In this document: positions 16,194-24,894 of the stretch, piece after piece | Layout: the number at the start of each line of letters is the position of its first letter | Position numbering within the stretch: position 1 is the first letter of the stretch | Assembly: GCA_963788225.1 (NCBI GenBank) | Contig: CAWBGI010000007.1 | Location: forward strand, 124,001-188,000 | Origin: Sulfotelmatobacter sp963788225 | GTDB taxonomy: Bacteria > Acidobacteriota > Terriglobia > Terriglobales > Acidobacteriaceae | DNA: 64,000 nt | Direction: 5' to 3' | Notes under the pieces: model-generated | The model's input: only the letters and a program-made list of their open reading frames with translations | Databases searched by the model: none | Told to the model about the DNA's origin: nothing | Made by a program: the position numbers and the translations under genes

Positions 16194-19127
16194 ATGGCAG
16201 CGAAGTTGCTCACCTACCGTGAGGCGAACCCTGAACTGCCGGACGGGGCTCTGAGGCTCGCCAACCAGTCCGCTGGGGTGACCCTGAAACCCATGAACCG
16301 GGAAAGCCAAGTTCGCTCGGTTGCGGTGCTGCTGTTTGTTCTGACCGTGGCAGCGGTGGTCTTTGCTGGGTTCAATTTCAACGCCGAGTGGAAGTTCCTG
16401 GTTCCGGACGACGGCGTCTGGTGGGTGGAAAACGGCGGACGCTTGATGGCTGACCGGGTTGACCCGGCCGGGCCGGGCGCCAAGGGAGGCATCAAGCCCG
16501 GCGACCAACTGGTTTCCATCAACGGCCAGGACGTCCAGAACATGTCTGGGCTGGAGCGCCAGCTCTATCGCAACGGCGTCTGGTCGAAGGCCTCGTATTC
16601 TCTGCTCCGGCAGGCGGTTCCTCTCGATTCCAGCGTCATCCTGGTCCCGGCCGAGCGTTCGCTCTATAACTGGCTGCGGCTGATTGCCCTCATCTACCTG
16701 AGCATCGGCCTCTACGTTCTGCTGCGCCGATGGACGGCTCCCGGGTCGATGCACTTCTACATTTTTTGTCTGGTCTCGTTCATTGCATATTCGTTCAAAT
16801 ACACCGGCAAGCTGAACGATTTCGACTGGACGATCTACTGGGGCAACATCGCCGCCGGGGTATTACAGCCGGCGCTTTTTCTCCACTTCGTTCTTGTTTT
16901 CCCCGAAAAGCGTGAGTTTGTACGCAAACATCGGTGGCTACTGGCGCTGATCTACGCCCCGGCGGCGCTGCTGCTGGCGGCGCACGTCGCCGCCGTGCAG
17001 TGGCTGCAGGCCACCGAGCGGCTGCGCTGGAACCTCGACCGGATGGAAATGTCGTACAGCGCGCTGTTCTTCCTGTCTGCCGCCGGCTTGCTGTGGTACA
17101 GCTACAGGCACGCCAGCACTACGATTCTGCGGCAGCAGTTGAAGTGGGTCACCCGCGGCACGATTCTGGCCATCGTTCCTTACACCATCTTCTACGTCAT
17201 TCCGTACCTGATGGGTTCGCTGCCCGGCGCGGCCATGAAGGTGTCGGCGCTGTCGCTGGCGCTGCTGCCGCTCACTTTCGGCTATGCCATCTTCCGCTAC
17301 CGCCTGATGGATGTGGACCTGATCTTCAAGCGCGGTGTCGTCTACACACTCGCGGCGGCGATCGTCGTGGGATTGTACTTTGCGCTGGTGGCAGGCGTGG
17401 CTTTGCTGGTGCACAATTGGCAGCCCAGGTCCGGTTCCATGGGCCTGGTGCTGGCGGTGGTGGTCACGGCGCTGTTGTTCGATCCCGTCCGCAAGTGGAT
17501 TCAGGACCGCATCGATCATTTCTTCTACCGCACCAGCTATGACTATCGGCGCACTCTGCTCGAGTTCGGCCGCGAATTGGGTTCCGAGACCAACCTGAAT
17601 ACGCTGCTGGCTTCGCTGATCGACCGCTTGTCCCGTACGCTCGCAGTCGATCGCATGGCGATTTTTTTAGCAGGCGACGCAGCGGGGCAATTTGTCCCTG
17701 CCAAGTCCTTCGGGCTGACCGTGCCTGGCAACATCGACCTCTCATTCCTCAGCGTGGCCCGGCCGGAGCCGGCGGGGCATCTTTTCTTTGAGAACACGCA
17801 CCAGGTGCCGCGCGAGACGCCCGAGGCACAGCAGGCGATCGCAACGCTGGATTTGAATTACTACATTCCCTGCCAGGCGCAGCAGAAGACGATTGCTGTG
17901 CTCGGGCTGGGCAAGACGACGCAGGGCGACTTCCTCTCCAGCGAAGACATGGAATTGCTGGAAACTCTGGGCGGCTATCTGGGCATCGCGATTCAGAATT
18001 CGCAGCTCTATGCCTCGTTGCAGCAGAAGGCGGCGGAGTATGAGCGCCTGAAGGACTTCAACGAGAACATCGTGGAATCGATCAACGTGGGCGTGATGGC
18101 GCTCGACATGGAAGACCGCATCGAGAGCTGGAACGCGCAGATGGAAGTGATGTACGCAGTGCCGCGCTGGCAGACCCTGACCCAGCCGCTGAAAGCCATT
18201 TTCCCGGCGGAGTTTGTCGAAGAATTCAATCGCATGCGGCAGAACGCGGGCATTCGCAACCTCTACAAATTCCGCTTGAAGACTCCGGCGGGTGAAGTGC
18301 GCACGGTGAATGTGGCCATCGCGCCTTTGGTGACGCGCAAGTTCCAGGTTATCGGACGGCTCATTATTATGGACGACATCACCGAGCGCGTCGATCTAGA
18401 AATCCAGCTTTCGCAGGCCGACAAGCTTTCCTCCATCGGCTTGCTGGCGGCGGGCGTGGCCCACGAGGTCAATACGCCGCTGGCCGTGATCTCCTCTTAC
18501 ACCCAGATGCTCAGCAAACAACTGCAGGGCGATCCGCAGAAGTCGAGCTTGCTGGAGAAGATTACGCGGCAAACTTTTCGCGCGTCGGAGATCGTGAACA
18601 ATCTGCTCAATTTCTCGCGCACCAGCGGCAGCGAGATCGGCGACGTGGATGTGAACAAAGTAATTGGCGATACGCTGGCGCTGCTCGAACATCAGTTCAA
18701 GGTCGCCAAAGTGCAAGTACAGAACGCACTTGAACCCAAGTTGCCCGCCATTCAGGGGAATGCGGGAAGATTGCAGCAAGTGTTCTTGAATCTGTTTCTG
18801 AACGCCAAAGATGCCATGCCCGGCGGCGGCACGCTGCGGGTTGCTACGCTGAACGGCGAGAGCGTCAGCGTCTGCGTGTCCGACACTGGAACGGGCATCG
18901 CGCCCGAACACATTCAGCGCATTTACGATCCGTTCTTCACGACCAAAACCGCACCGCGCGAAGGCCAGGCGCGCGGCACCGGTCTCGGCCTTTCCGTGAC
19001 CTACGGCATTATTCAGGAACATGCGGGCAAGATTCGCGTGGAGAGCAATCCCGGTTCAGGCACGACGTTTATTCTCGATTTCCCACTGAGCAAGAAGGCT
19101 GTGCCTTCTAAGGCAGAATATGTCTGA
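16194..19127 (+). CDS. NtrB-like membrane histidine kinase with PDZ, GAF and PAS domains
   Basis: A membrane kinase of about 977 residues. After an N-terminal TM helix (VAVLLFVLTVAAVVFAGF) comes an extracytoplasmic PDZ-like segment (DPAGPGAKGGIKPGDQLVSINGQDV). About eight hydrophobic helices follow, then a GAF domain (LASLIDRLSRTLAVDRMAIF), a PAS domain (ENIVESINVGVMALD), HisKA with His in GLLAAGVAHEVNTPLA, and HATPase (NLFLNAKDAM, DTGTGIAP, GTGLGLSV). It overlaps the sigma-54 activator gene by 8 bp, so the two form a two-component pair. The PDZ could sense misfolded or C-terminal peptides; that is inference. Start is uncertain among ATG 16182, 16194 and 16293. Confidence 0.85.
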   Translation: MAAKLLTYREANPELPDGALRLANQSAGVTLKPMNRESQVRSVAVLLFVLTVAAVVFAGFNFNAEWKFLVPDDGVWWVENGGRLMADRVDPAGPGAKGGIKPGDQLVSINGQDVQNMSGLERQLYRNGVWSKASYSLLRQAVPLDSSVILVPAERSLYNWLRLIALIYLSIGLYVLLRRWTAPGSMHFYIFCLVSFIAYSFKYTGKLNDFDWTIYWGNIAAGVLQPALFLHFVLVFPEKREFVRKHRWLLALIYAPAALLLAAHVAAVQWLQATERLRWNLDRMEMSYSALFFLSAAGLLWYSYRHASTTILRQQLKWVTRGTILAIVPYTIFYVIPYLMGSLPGAAMKVSALSLALLPLTFGYAIFRYRLMDVDLIFKRGVVYTLAAAIVVGLYFALVAGVALLVHNWQPRSGSMGLVLAVVVTALLFDPVRKWIQDRIDHFFYRTSYDYRRTLLEFGRELGSETNLNTLLASLIDRLSRTLAVDRMAIFLAGDAAGQFVPAKSFGLTVPGNIDLSFLSVARPEPAGHLFFENTHQVPRETPEAQQAIATLDLNYYIPCQAQQKTIAVLGLGKTTQGDFLSSEDMELLETLGGYLGIAIQNSQLYASLQQKAAEYERLKDFNENIVESINVGVMALDMEDRIESWNAQMEVMYAVPRWQTLTQPLKAIFPAEFVEEFNRMRQNAGIRNLYKFRLKTPAGEVRTVNVAIAPLVTRKFQVIGRLIIMDDITERVDLEIQLSQADKLSSIGLLAAGVAHEVNTPLAVISSYTQMLSKQLQGDPQKSSLLEKITRQTFRASEIVNNLLNFSRTSGSEIGDVDVNKVIGDTLALLEHQFKVAKVQVQNALEPKLPAIQGNAGRLQQVFLNLFLNAKDAMPGGGTLRVATLNGESVSVCVSDTGTGIAPEHIQRIYDPFFTTKTAPREGQARGTGLGLSVTYGIIQEHAGKIRVESNPGSGTTFILDFPLSKKAVPSKAEYV

Positions 19128-20553
19128 CACCGCCGTCATCCCGCGTACTTCGATGAACGGAACGCCGGGATTGGCGGGCGCGGTGCTCATCATTGACGAT
19201 GAGGCCGGGATTCGCGAATCTTTGCAGACTCTGCTTGAGATGGAAGGCTTCGCCGTTGAAACCGCGTCCACCGGCGAAGCAGGCTTGCAGCGCATCGGCG
19301 AACATCCTTTCGACCTGATCCTGCTCGATCTCGCGCTGCCCGGCCGCGATGGCATGGAGATTCTGGCTGAAATACGAGCCCACGAAACCCGCCTGCCGGT
19401 CATCATGATCACCGCCTACGGCACGGTGGAGAACGCGGTGCGCGCCATGCAATCAGGTGCTGCCAATTTCATCACTAAACCGTGGGACAACGAAAAACTT
19501 CTTGCCGACGTCCGCGCCGCGGTGGGGTGGCGGCGGGCCGAAGAAGAGAACATCCAACTCAAGCGCGCCCTCAAGCAGCGCTACAACTTCGAAAACATCG
19601 TCGGCAAGAGCGAGGCAATGCTGAAGATCTTCGACCTGGTGGCGCAGGTGGCCAACAGCCGCTCCACTGTGCTTTTGCAGGGAGAAAGCGGAACCGGCAA
19701 AGAAGTCATCGCGAAGGCGCTGCATCTGAACTCGCCGCGCCACGACCGGCCTTTTGTCCCGGTCAACACTGGTTCTATGCCGACGGATTTGCTGGAATCG
19801 ACCCTCTTCGGCCATGTGAAGGGAGCATTCACCAGCGCCATCGCCTCCAAGAAGGGTCTATTTGAGATGGCGGACCGGGGCACGCTGTTTCTCGATGAAA
19901 TTGCCACCATGGGTCTCGACACGCAAGCCAAGATTCTGCGGGTGCTGCAGGACCGGCGCTTCATGCACCTCGGCGGAGTGCAGGAGATGCAGGTGGATGT
20001 GCGCATCATCGCCGCCACCAACGTAGATCTGCGCACGGCTGTGCGGGAGGGCCGCTTCCGCGAAGATTTATTCTATCGCCTCAACGTAATCACCATCGAA
20101 CTCCCTCCCTTGCGGCAGCGTAAAGAGGATATTCCGCTGCTGGTCGATTTTTTCCTGAAGAGGTACGCGGAGGAAAACGACCGCACCGCGCGGCGCATCA
20201 CGCCGGAAGCCCTACGGCCCCTGATCGCCTATTCGTGGCCGGGCAATGTGCGCGAACTGGAAAATGTGATCGAGCGCGCCGTGGTGCTGTCGTCCGGAAC
20301 TGAAATTGGCATTGACCTGCTGCCCGACCATCTGCTGGGCCGGGGTTCGGCCTTCACGCTGCACGATCCGCCGGCCGATGCCTCGCTGTTTGAAATCGTG
20401 GAAGACGTGGAGCGCCGCGTCATCACCGACATGCTGGAGAGGTGCAACTGGAACCAGACAGAAGCCGCCGAACACTTTAAAGTCCCGCTCTCCACCCTGA
20501 ACCAAAAAATTCGGCGGCTGAATATTGAGATTAAGAAGAAGACGCGCGGATAG
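19120..20553 (+). CDS. NtrC-family sigma-54 activator (GAFTSA variant)
   Basis: A 477-residue regulator. Receiver domain (LIIDDEAGIRESL, phospho-Asp in LILLDLALPGRDG), AAA+ domain with Walker A GESGTGKE, Walker B GTLFLDEI, the sensor stretch ATNVDLR and the R-finger region FREDLFYRL, then a Fis-type HTH (NWNQTEAAEHFKVPLSTLNQKI). The L1 loop reads GAFTSA where sigma-54 contact normally needs GAFTGA, in an otherwise intact AAA+ domain. It is the cognate regulator of the overlapping kinase gene. Likely targets could include the downstream lipid-transport genes, but no convincing -24/-12 promoter was found there. Confidence 0.88.
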   Translation: MSDTAVIPRTSMNGTPGLAGAVLIIDDEAGIRESLQTLLEMEGFAVETASTGEAGLQRIGEHPFDLILLDLALPGRDGMEILAEIRAHETRLPVIMITAYGTVENAVRAMQSGAANFITKPWDNEKLLADVRAAVGWRRAEEENIQLKRALKQRYNFENIVGKSEAMLKIFDLVAQVANSRSTVLLQGESGTGKEVIAKALHLNSPRHDRPFVPVNTGSMPTDLLESTLFGHVKGAFTSAIASKKGLFEMADRGTLFLDEIATMGLDTQAKILRVLQDRRFMHLGGVQEMQVDVRIIAATNVDLRTAVREGRFREDLFYRLNVITIELPPLRQRKEDIPLLVDFFLKRYAEENDRTARRITPEALRPLIAYSWPGNVRELENVIERAVVLSSGTEIGIDLLPDHLLGRGSAFTLHDPPADASLFEIVEDVERRVITDMLERCNWNQTEAAEHFKVPLSTLNQKIRRLNIEIKKKTRG

Positions 20554-20558
20554 AAATC

Positions 20559-20600
20559 AGTGGTCAGTGACCAGTGGCTAGTGGCTAGTGGTCAGTCACA
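20559..20600. repeat. Heptamer tandem repeat (AGTGGYY-like)
   Basis: Six consecutive 7-bp units: AGTGGTC, AGTGACC, AGTGGCT, AGTGGCT, AGTGGTC, AGTCACA. It begins 6 bases after the regulator stop. A partial inverted copy (TGACCACTGGCCCC) lies near 20639. Confidence 0.65.
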
Positions 20601-20667
20601 CCCCCACCAGTTTGCGCACCCAGACATTCCGCTCTTTCTGACCACTGGCCCCTGACTACGGCGCTTC

Positions 20668-20676
20668 TGCTATAGT
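20668..20676 (+). promoter_or_regulatory. Candidate extended -10 promoter for the Mla-like operon
   Basis: TGC followed by TATAGT forms an extended -10 element. Transcription would begin near 20683, downstream of the GTG at 20680, supporting ATG 20722 as the true start of the permease. Confidence 0.4.
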
Positions 20677-20721
20677 TTCGTGAAAGCGCAGCAACTCGGG
20701 TGCGGCGCTCTTTCGAACCGC

Positions 20722-21504
20722 ATGGAACTCACCTCGCCCACGTATCTCGCAAAAGAAAAAGTTCAGACGGTTCAGGATTACGTTCTGTTCTGCGTTCAAG
20801 CGGTCGCGAATCTCTTTCGAAAACCGCTGTACCTCGCCGACATGGCGCTGCAGTCCGACACGATCGGAGTGGGATCGCTGCCCATTGTGGTGCTCACCGG
20901 CTTCTTCACGGGCGCAGTGCTGGCGCTCCAGGCCTCAAACACGCTGGAGCGCTTCGGCTCCATCACTCTGGTCGGGCAGCTCGTCTCGACTTCTATGGTG
21001 CGCGAGCTGGGACCGGTGCTGACCAGCCTGATGGTGGCAGGGCGAAATTCCTCGGGCATGGCCAGCGAACTGGGCTCGATGGTGGTGACCGAGCAGATCG
21101 ACGCCATGCGCGCTCTGGGCACCGATCCCATGAAAAAGCTGGTCACGCCGCGTGTGACCGCTACGGTATTCATGCTGTTTTTTCTGACTATCATCTCCGA
21201 TCTCGTCGGCCTCACTGGAGGTTTGTTCATCGCCAAGGTTCTGCTGCGCCTCGACGCCCGGCAATACTGGTCGAACGCCTGGCAAACGCTGGTGTTTCAG
21301 GATGTGTTCATGGGACTGGCCAAGCCGGTTCTCTTCGGCTTTATTATCGCGACCATCGGCTGCTTCTACGGCATGAACGCGCGCGGGGGAACACAAGGCG
21401 TAGGCCGCGCCACCACGCAAGCTGTGGTTGCAGCTTCGGTTCTGATTCTGGCGTTCGATTTGCTCCTTACCCGGTTCCTGATGGCCGTGCTCTCGTTCCA
21501 TTAA
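20722..21504 (+). CDS. mlaE: MlaE-family ABC transporter permease
   Basis: A 260-residue permease of the MlaE/YrbE family, the inner-membrane channel subunit of a phospholipid or hydrophobic-molecule transport complex. Family landmarks are SLPIVVLTGFFTGAVLALQ, the helix RELGPVLTSLMVAGRNSSGMASELGSM, EQIDAMRALGTDPMKKLVTPR, and the C-terminal GTQGVGRATTQAVV. At least five hydrophobic segments are visible. It precedes the ATPase gene by 4 bp. No MlaD-type substrate-binding gene follows, so that subunit must be encoded elsewhere. ATG 20722 is preferred to GTG 20680. Confidence 0.9.
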   Translation: MELTSPTYLAKEKVQTVQDYVLFCVQAVANLFRKPLYLADMALQSDTIGVGSLPIVVLTGFFTGAVLALQASNTLERFGSITLVGQLVSTSMVRELGPVLTSLMVAGRNSSGMASELGSMVVTEQIDAMRALGTDPMKKLVTPRVTATVFMLFFLTIISDLVGLTGGLFIAKVLLRLDARQYWSNAWQTLVFQDVFMGLAKPVLFGFIIATIGCFYGMNARGGTQGVGRATTQAVVAASVLILAFDLLLTRFLMAVLSFH

Positions 21505-21508
21505 CTCC

Positions 21509-22357
21509 ATGTCAGCGCCAACCTTGCCGCTCGATTCCGCTACTCCAACGACCGAGGAAGATTCCGCGCCCGCCATCGTGTTTGAAGACGTGGTGATGGC
21601 CTTTGGAGAAAATGAAGTGCTGCGCGGAGTTTCTTTCCGCTTGAACCGCGGCGAGACCAAGGCGCTGTTCGGCGTGGCCGGCTCAGGCAAGAGCTTGATT
21701 CTCAAACTATCGCTTGGACTGATCAAGCCGGACTCGGGACGCATTGTTGTCCTCGGGCAGGACGTGACGCAGATGCGGGAAGAAGATTGGTTTGAATTGC
21801 GCGGCAAGATTGGGATGGTTTTCCAGGAGAGCGCGCTGTTCGATTCTCTCAGCGTGCGCGAAAATGTTGCCTACCGCCTGATGGAAGAGCGCGGCGTCTA
21901 CGACGAGGAAATCGACAAGAAGGTCCGCGAGGTATTGCGCTTCGTGGAACTCGAGCACACGCTCGACCTCGATCCCTCCGAGCTTTCCGGAGGCATGCGG
22001 CGCCGTGTGGCCATCGCGCGGGCGCTGATTACGCAACCCGAACTCCTGCTTTACGATTCGCCCACCGGAGGTCTCGATCCGGTAACTTCGAACACCATCA
22101 TCGAGTTGATCGTAAAGCAGCGCGATGTCTACAAAACGAGCGCCCTGCTGGTCACGCACCGCCTGCAGGATGCTTTCACCATGGCCACGCACCAATTCGA
22201 CAAACAAACCAACCGGATGACGCATCTTCCGACCGGCCAGCGGTGCGAGGTTCCCATGAGTTTTCTGATCCTGCGCGACGGCAAGGTGATTTTCGACGGC
22301 GACATGCGGGAACTGGCAGTCACCAAAGACGAGTACATCCGGGAATATATCTCTTAG
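21509..22357 (+). CDS. mlaF: MlaF-family ABC transporter ATPase
   Basis: A 282-residue ABC ATPase partnered with the adjacent permease. Walker A GVAGSGKS, Q-loop VFQESALFDSLSV, signature LSGGMRRR, switch His in LLVTHRLQDA. The Walker B reads LLLYDSPTGGLDP: the catalytic Glu after the Asp is Ser. All other motifs are intact, so the protein should bind ATP, but hydrolysis could be weak or use another base. Residues about 225-245 (DKQTNRMTHLPTGQRCE) are an insert between the H-loop and the C-terminal strand. Confidence 0.9.
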   Translation: MSAPTLPLDSATPTTEEDSAPAIVFEDVVMAFGENEVLRGVSFRLNRGETKALFGVAGSGKSLILKLSLGLIKPDSGRIVVLGQDVTQMREEDWFELRGKIGMVFQESALFDSLSVRENVAYRLMEERGVYDEEIDKKVREVLRFVELEHTLDLDPSELSGGMRRRVAIARALITQPELLLYDSPTGGLDPVTSNTIIELIVKQRDVYKTSALLVTHRLQDAFTMATHQFDKQTNRMTHLPTGQRCEVPMSFLILRDGKVIFDGDMRELAVTKDEYIREYIS

Positions 22358-22720
22358 CGCTCAGGTGCCGGCAAAAACCAAAGATGCACGATCTGGTGCG
22401 TACTTTACAGCTGCGTGATCGATGAAAAAGCCAACAGTCCCCGGTGGCCGCGGAGTCTGAGCCGCTCAGTTTCGAGGACAGGCACTTGCAAGGTGCGATG
22501 AAGAGCGTCAGGCATGGCAGCAGTCTACCGCGCCATTCGCAACTGCGATGCTGAAACTTGAGCGCGGGCTGCTATCTTGCCACCGTTCGCTATCGAACAC
22601 ATGCCGAACACGTTGGTAACCTTGGACGATTCTGACTGCGGGTACAGAATGTTGGTAGGCAGATACCGTTCCCCCTTCGCTCGGGGCGGTGCGGGCGCAT
22701 CCTCACGTCAGGTCGAATTC
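22358..22720. other. Intergenic region without a supported gene
   Basis: An open frame can be read back from the next gene to a TTG at 22577, but the segment before 22721 has no family-like features or ribosome site. I see no terminator or promoter strong enough to report. Confidence 0.4.
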
Positions 22721-22993
22721 ATGCAGCCAAGCAAGGTTGAAAAAGCAGGGGTTTGTTTTGGCATCGGCAAGCAGGGCGGACCGATCACAGTCGAAGTTCG
22801 TATTAACCATGACACCATTTCCGCACTTCGAGGCGTTCAGATCAGCTTCGAACTGCTCAATGGAATCACCCCGGCACAGGCGAAGAAACTGGTGGATGCG
22901 CTGAATGAGAACGTAATCGGACTGCTGGTCACTGCGGCCTCGGACGACAAGTCAGAAGCAGCGGCAGCGGGTGAGGTTGCGGGAAAACTCTAA
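22721..22993 (+). CDS. Small hypothetical protein upstream of a Ser/Thr kinase
   Basis: A 90-residue protein starting MQPSKVEKAGVCFGIGK, with an AGGT site 8 bases upstream of ATG 22721. It has a beta-strand-like PITVEVRINHDTISALRG and a helix ITPAQAKKLVDALNENVIGL, ending in an Ala/Glu-rich tail. I do not recognise the family. It ends 17 bp before the kinase gene and is probably co-transcribed with it, so it could be a kinase partner or substrate; this is inference only. Confidence 0.5.
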   Translation: MQPSKVEKAGVCFGIGKQGGPITVEVRINHDTISALRGVQISFELLNGITPAQAKKLVDALNENVIGLLVTAASDDKSEAAAAGEVAGKL

Positions 22994-23010
22994 ACATCGC
23001 AGATGGAACT

Positions 23011-24639
23011 ATGGACGATCCCAAGAGTGAACGCTTTGGGCGTTACCAAATCCTCAGCGAGTTGGGCCGGGGAGCCATGGGTGTCGTCTACCAGGCGCGC
23101 GATCCTAAAATCAACCGCGTGGTGGCGGTGAAAACCATTTCCATGGCCGGCCAACCACCGGAAGAGGAACTTGAGTATCGCGAGCGTTTCTTCCGCGAAG
23201 CAGAGGCTGCGGGACGCCTGTCGCATCCTGGAATCGTCACCATCTTCGACATGGGCGAGGAACCCAAGACACACACTCCCTATATCGTAATGGAGTTTGT
23301 TGGAGGGCAATCGCTCGACAAATTGGTGGCGCGTGACGAGCGCAAGTTGCCACTGGAGAGAGCGTTGCCGCTCATGCTCGAACTGGCGGAAGCTTTGGAT
23401 TACGCGCACACTCAGGGCGTGGTTCACCGCGATTTGAAGCCCGCAAATATTCTGATCACAGAAGATGGCCATCCCAAGATTGCAGACTTTGGAGTGGCCA
23501 AACTGAACCTGGCCAACTACACGCTGGCCGGGCGTGTGTTGGGGACACCGGCATTCATGTCTCCCGAGCAATTGAATGGCGACGCGGTGGACGGCCGCTC
23601 TGATTTATTTTCTCTGGGCGTGATTCTGTACACGATCGTGACCGGCTACCGGCCGTTTCAAGGCAATAGCGCCCTCACGGTTTCTTTCAAAGTGGTCAAC
23701 CGCCAGCCCATACCGGCGACGGTGCTCGATACCGATCTGCCGCTGGGACTCGATTACATCATTGCGCGAGCCATGGCGAAAGATCCTGCACAGCGCTATC
23801 AGAGCGGAATGGAAATGGCGCTGGATATTCAGGCCCTGCGGGAAGGGCGAGAAGCACCGAGCAGGATGAAGCAGACTGCGCCATGCGCAGCGGCCGGCGC
23901 AGTCCAAATGGCGAATGCGAATGAAAGCAGCGGATTGTCGTCATCGCTGGGGACAGCGTCGCAACCCCGCATCAGCAGGCGCGCTCCACACCGGGAGCAC
24001 CGTCCATCGGATATCCTGCTGCAGAATTTGCGTAGAAAATCTCTTGCCGGAACTTTGTTTCTGCTGGGACTTCTTGTCTTCGGGCTGCGGCTCAGCCATC
24101 TCCTTTGGCCCCATGCGGCACCCCCCACGAATCCGGTCCCAGCCACCGCTCTCCAGCCGTCCGTCTCACAAGACCCCCTGGTCAAAGCGGTGGCGGCACC
24201 AAGGGTGAAGAAACCTCAGAAGGCGGCGGCACGAATCAATCCGTCCTCTGCAAAAGTAGCCTCGTCCGGCTTAATGCCTAATTCACCACCCAAGTCATCG
24301 TCAAGCTCACCAGCCTCTCCAGCGATGTTGGAGATTGAGGTGGAACACAAATTCGCTCAGGCCCATCTGTCAATCTGGGTAGATGAGAGCCTGACTTATA
24401 CGCATACACTGGAAGGAACCGACAAGAAACATCTGGTCGTGTTTCACCAGGTGCAGGGCCATGAATTCCATGCCGTACAACTCTCGCCTGGGAAACATCT
24501 TCTTCGGGTAGAAATTACCTCGGGAGCGTCCAATGGCGAGCAGTCCGCGACGGTGACGGGCGAGTTTGTCAGCGGGAAAGAGAAGATGCTGCATATCCAC
24601 TTCACGAAACAAGGCATGATGGATCTAAGCCTGGAGTAG
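23011..24639 (+). CDS. Transmembrane Ser/Thr protein kinase (Hanks type)
   Basis: A 542-residue eukaryotic-like kinase. Gly loop LGRGAMGVVY, ATP Lys in RVVAVKTIS, catalytic loop VVHRDLKPANIL, DFG in KIADFGVAKL, activation end GTPAFMSPEQL, and subdomain IX SDLFSLGVILY. The kinase domain spans about residues 8-280, followed by a basic juxtamembrane region, one TM helix (LAGTLFLLGLLVFGLRL, about 347-363), a Pro/Ser/Lys-rich linker and a C-terminal extracytoplasmic beta domain of about 110 residues. The architecture is common in Acidobacteriota. The external domain could be a ligand sensor; no PASTA repeats are seen. Confidence 0.92.
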   Translation: MDDPKSERFGRYQILSELGRGAMGVVYQARDPKINRVVAVKTISMAGQPPEEELEYRERFFREAEAAGRLSHPGIVTIFDMGEEPKTHTPYIVMEFVGGQSLDKLVARDERKLPLERALPLMLELAEALDYAHTQGVVHRDLKPANILITEDGHPKIADFGVAKLNLANYTLAGRVLGTPAFMSPEQLNGDAVDGRSDLFSLGVILYTIVTGYRPFQGNSALTVSFKVVNRQPIPATVLDTDLPLGLDYIIARAMAKDPAQRYQSGMEMALDIQALREGREAPSRMKQTAPCAAAGAVQMANANESSGLSSSLGTASQPRISRRAPHREHRPSDILLQNLRRKSLAGTLFLLGLLVFGLRLSHLLWPHAAPPTNPVPATALQPSVSQDPLVKAVAAPRVKKPQKAAARINPSSAKVASSGLMPNSPPKSSSSSPASPAMLEIEVEHKFAQAHLSIWVDESLTYTHTLEGTDKKHLVVFHQVQGHEFHAVQLSPGKHLLRVEITSGASNGEQSATVTGEFVSGKEKMLHIHFTKQGMMDLSLE

Positions 24640-24664
24640 CCTGTCCTGCTCCTGTGGAACGCGA

Positions 24665-24693
24665 TTGACGGCGACCGGGTAAGCGTCTACCAT
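24665..24693 (+). promoter_or_regulatory. Candidate sigma-70 promoter of the his operon
   Basis: TTGACG at 24665-24670, a 17-bp spacer and TACCAT at 24688-24693 (five and four of six consensus bases). The predicted start is about 24699-24702, directly at the leader peptide ATG, so the leader would be translated from an almost leaderless RNA. Confidence 0.5.
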
Positions 24694-24702
24694 AAGTCCA
24701 TT

Positions 24703-24771
24703 ATGAGTTCGCCCAGCCATCGTCACCATCATCATCCTCATGCGATGAGCGTGTCGGCGGAAGGCGGATAA
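24703..24771 (+). CDS. hisL: His operon leader peptide
   Basis: A 22-codon frame from ATG to TAA, encoding MSSPSHRHHHHPHAMSVSAE then GG. Six of eight consecutive codons (positions 6-13) are His (CAT or CAC), far above chance. It lies 42 bases before a terminator hairpin and about 120 bases before hisI. This is the classical layout of a histidine attenuator: ribosome stalling at the His codons when charged tRNA-His is scarce would let downstream RNA refold. No strong ribosome site precedes the ATG. Confidence 0.85.
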   Translation: MSSPSHRHHHHPHAMSVSAEGG

Positions 24772-24813
24772 GAGACTCACAGCAATAATCCAAAATCCAA
24801 GCCCGCTGACGCG

Positions 24814-24840
24814 AATCCCGCAGCAGCGGGATTTTTGTTT
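24814..24840 (+). terminator. His attenuator terminator hairpin
   Basis: Perfect 8-bp stem AATCCCGC / GCGGGATT (24814-24821 with 24826-24833), loop AGCA, followed by TTTGTTT. Upstream bases 24791-24807 (CAAAATCC, then CCCGCT) can instead pair with 24825-24837 (AGCGGGATTTTTG), giving a mutually exclusive, antiterminator-like fold. It sits between the His-rich leader and hisI. Confidence 0.8.
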
Positions 24841-24894
24841 GTGTTGCGGCGCTGAAGGGGTAGGCGAAAACGGACGCAAGAAAGAGAGGCTTCG

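Noticed and set aside
20640..20672. Sigma-54 -24/-12 promoter before the mlaE-like gene
   Set aside because: GG and GC dinucleotides occur but their spacing is wrong; a TGCTATAGT element explains the region better.
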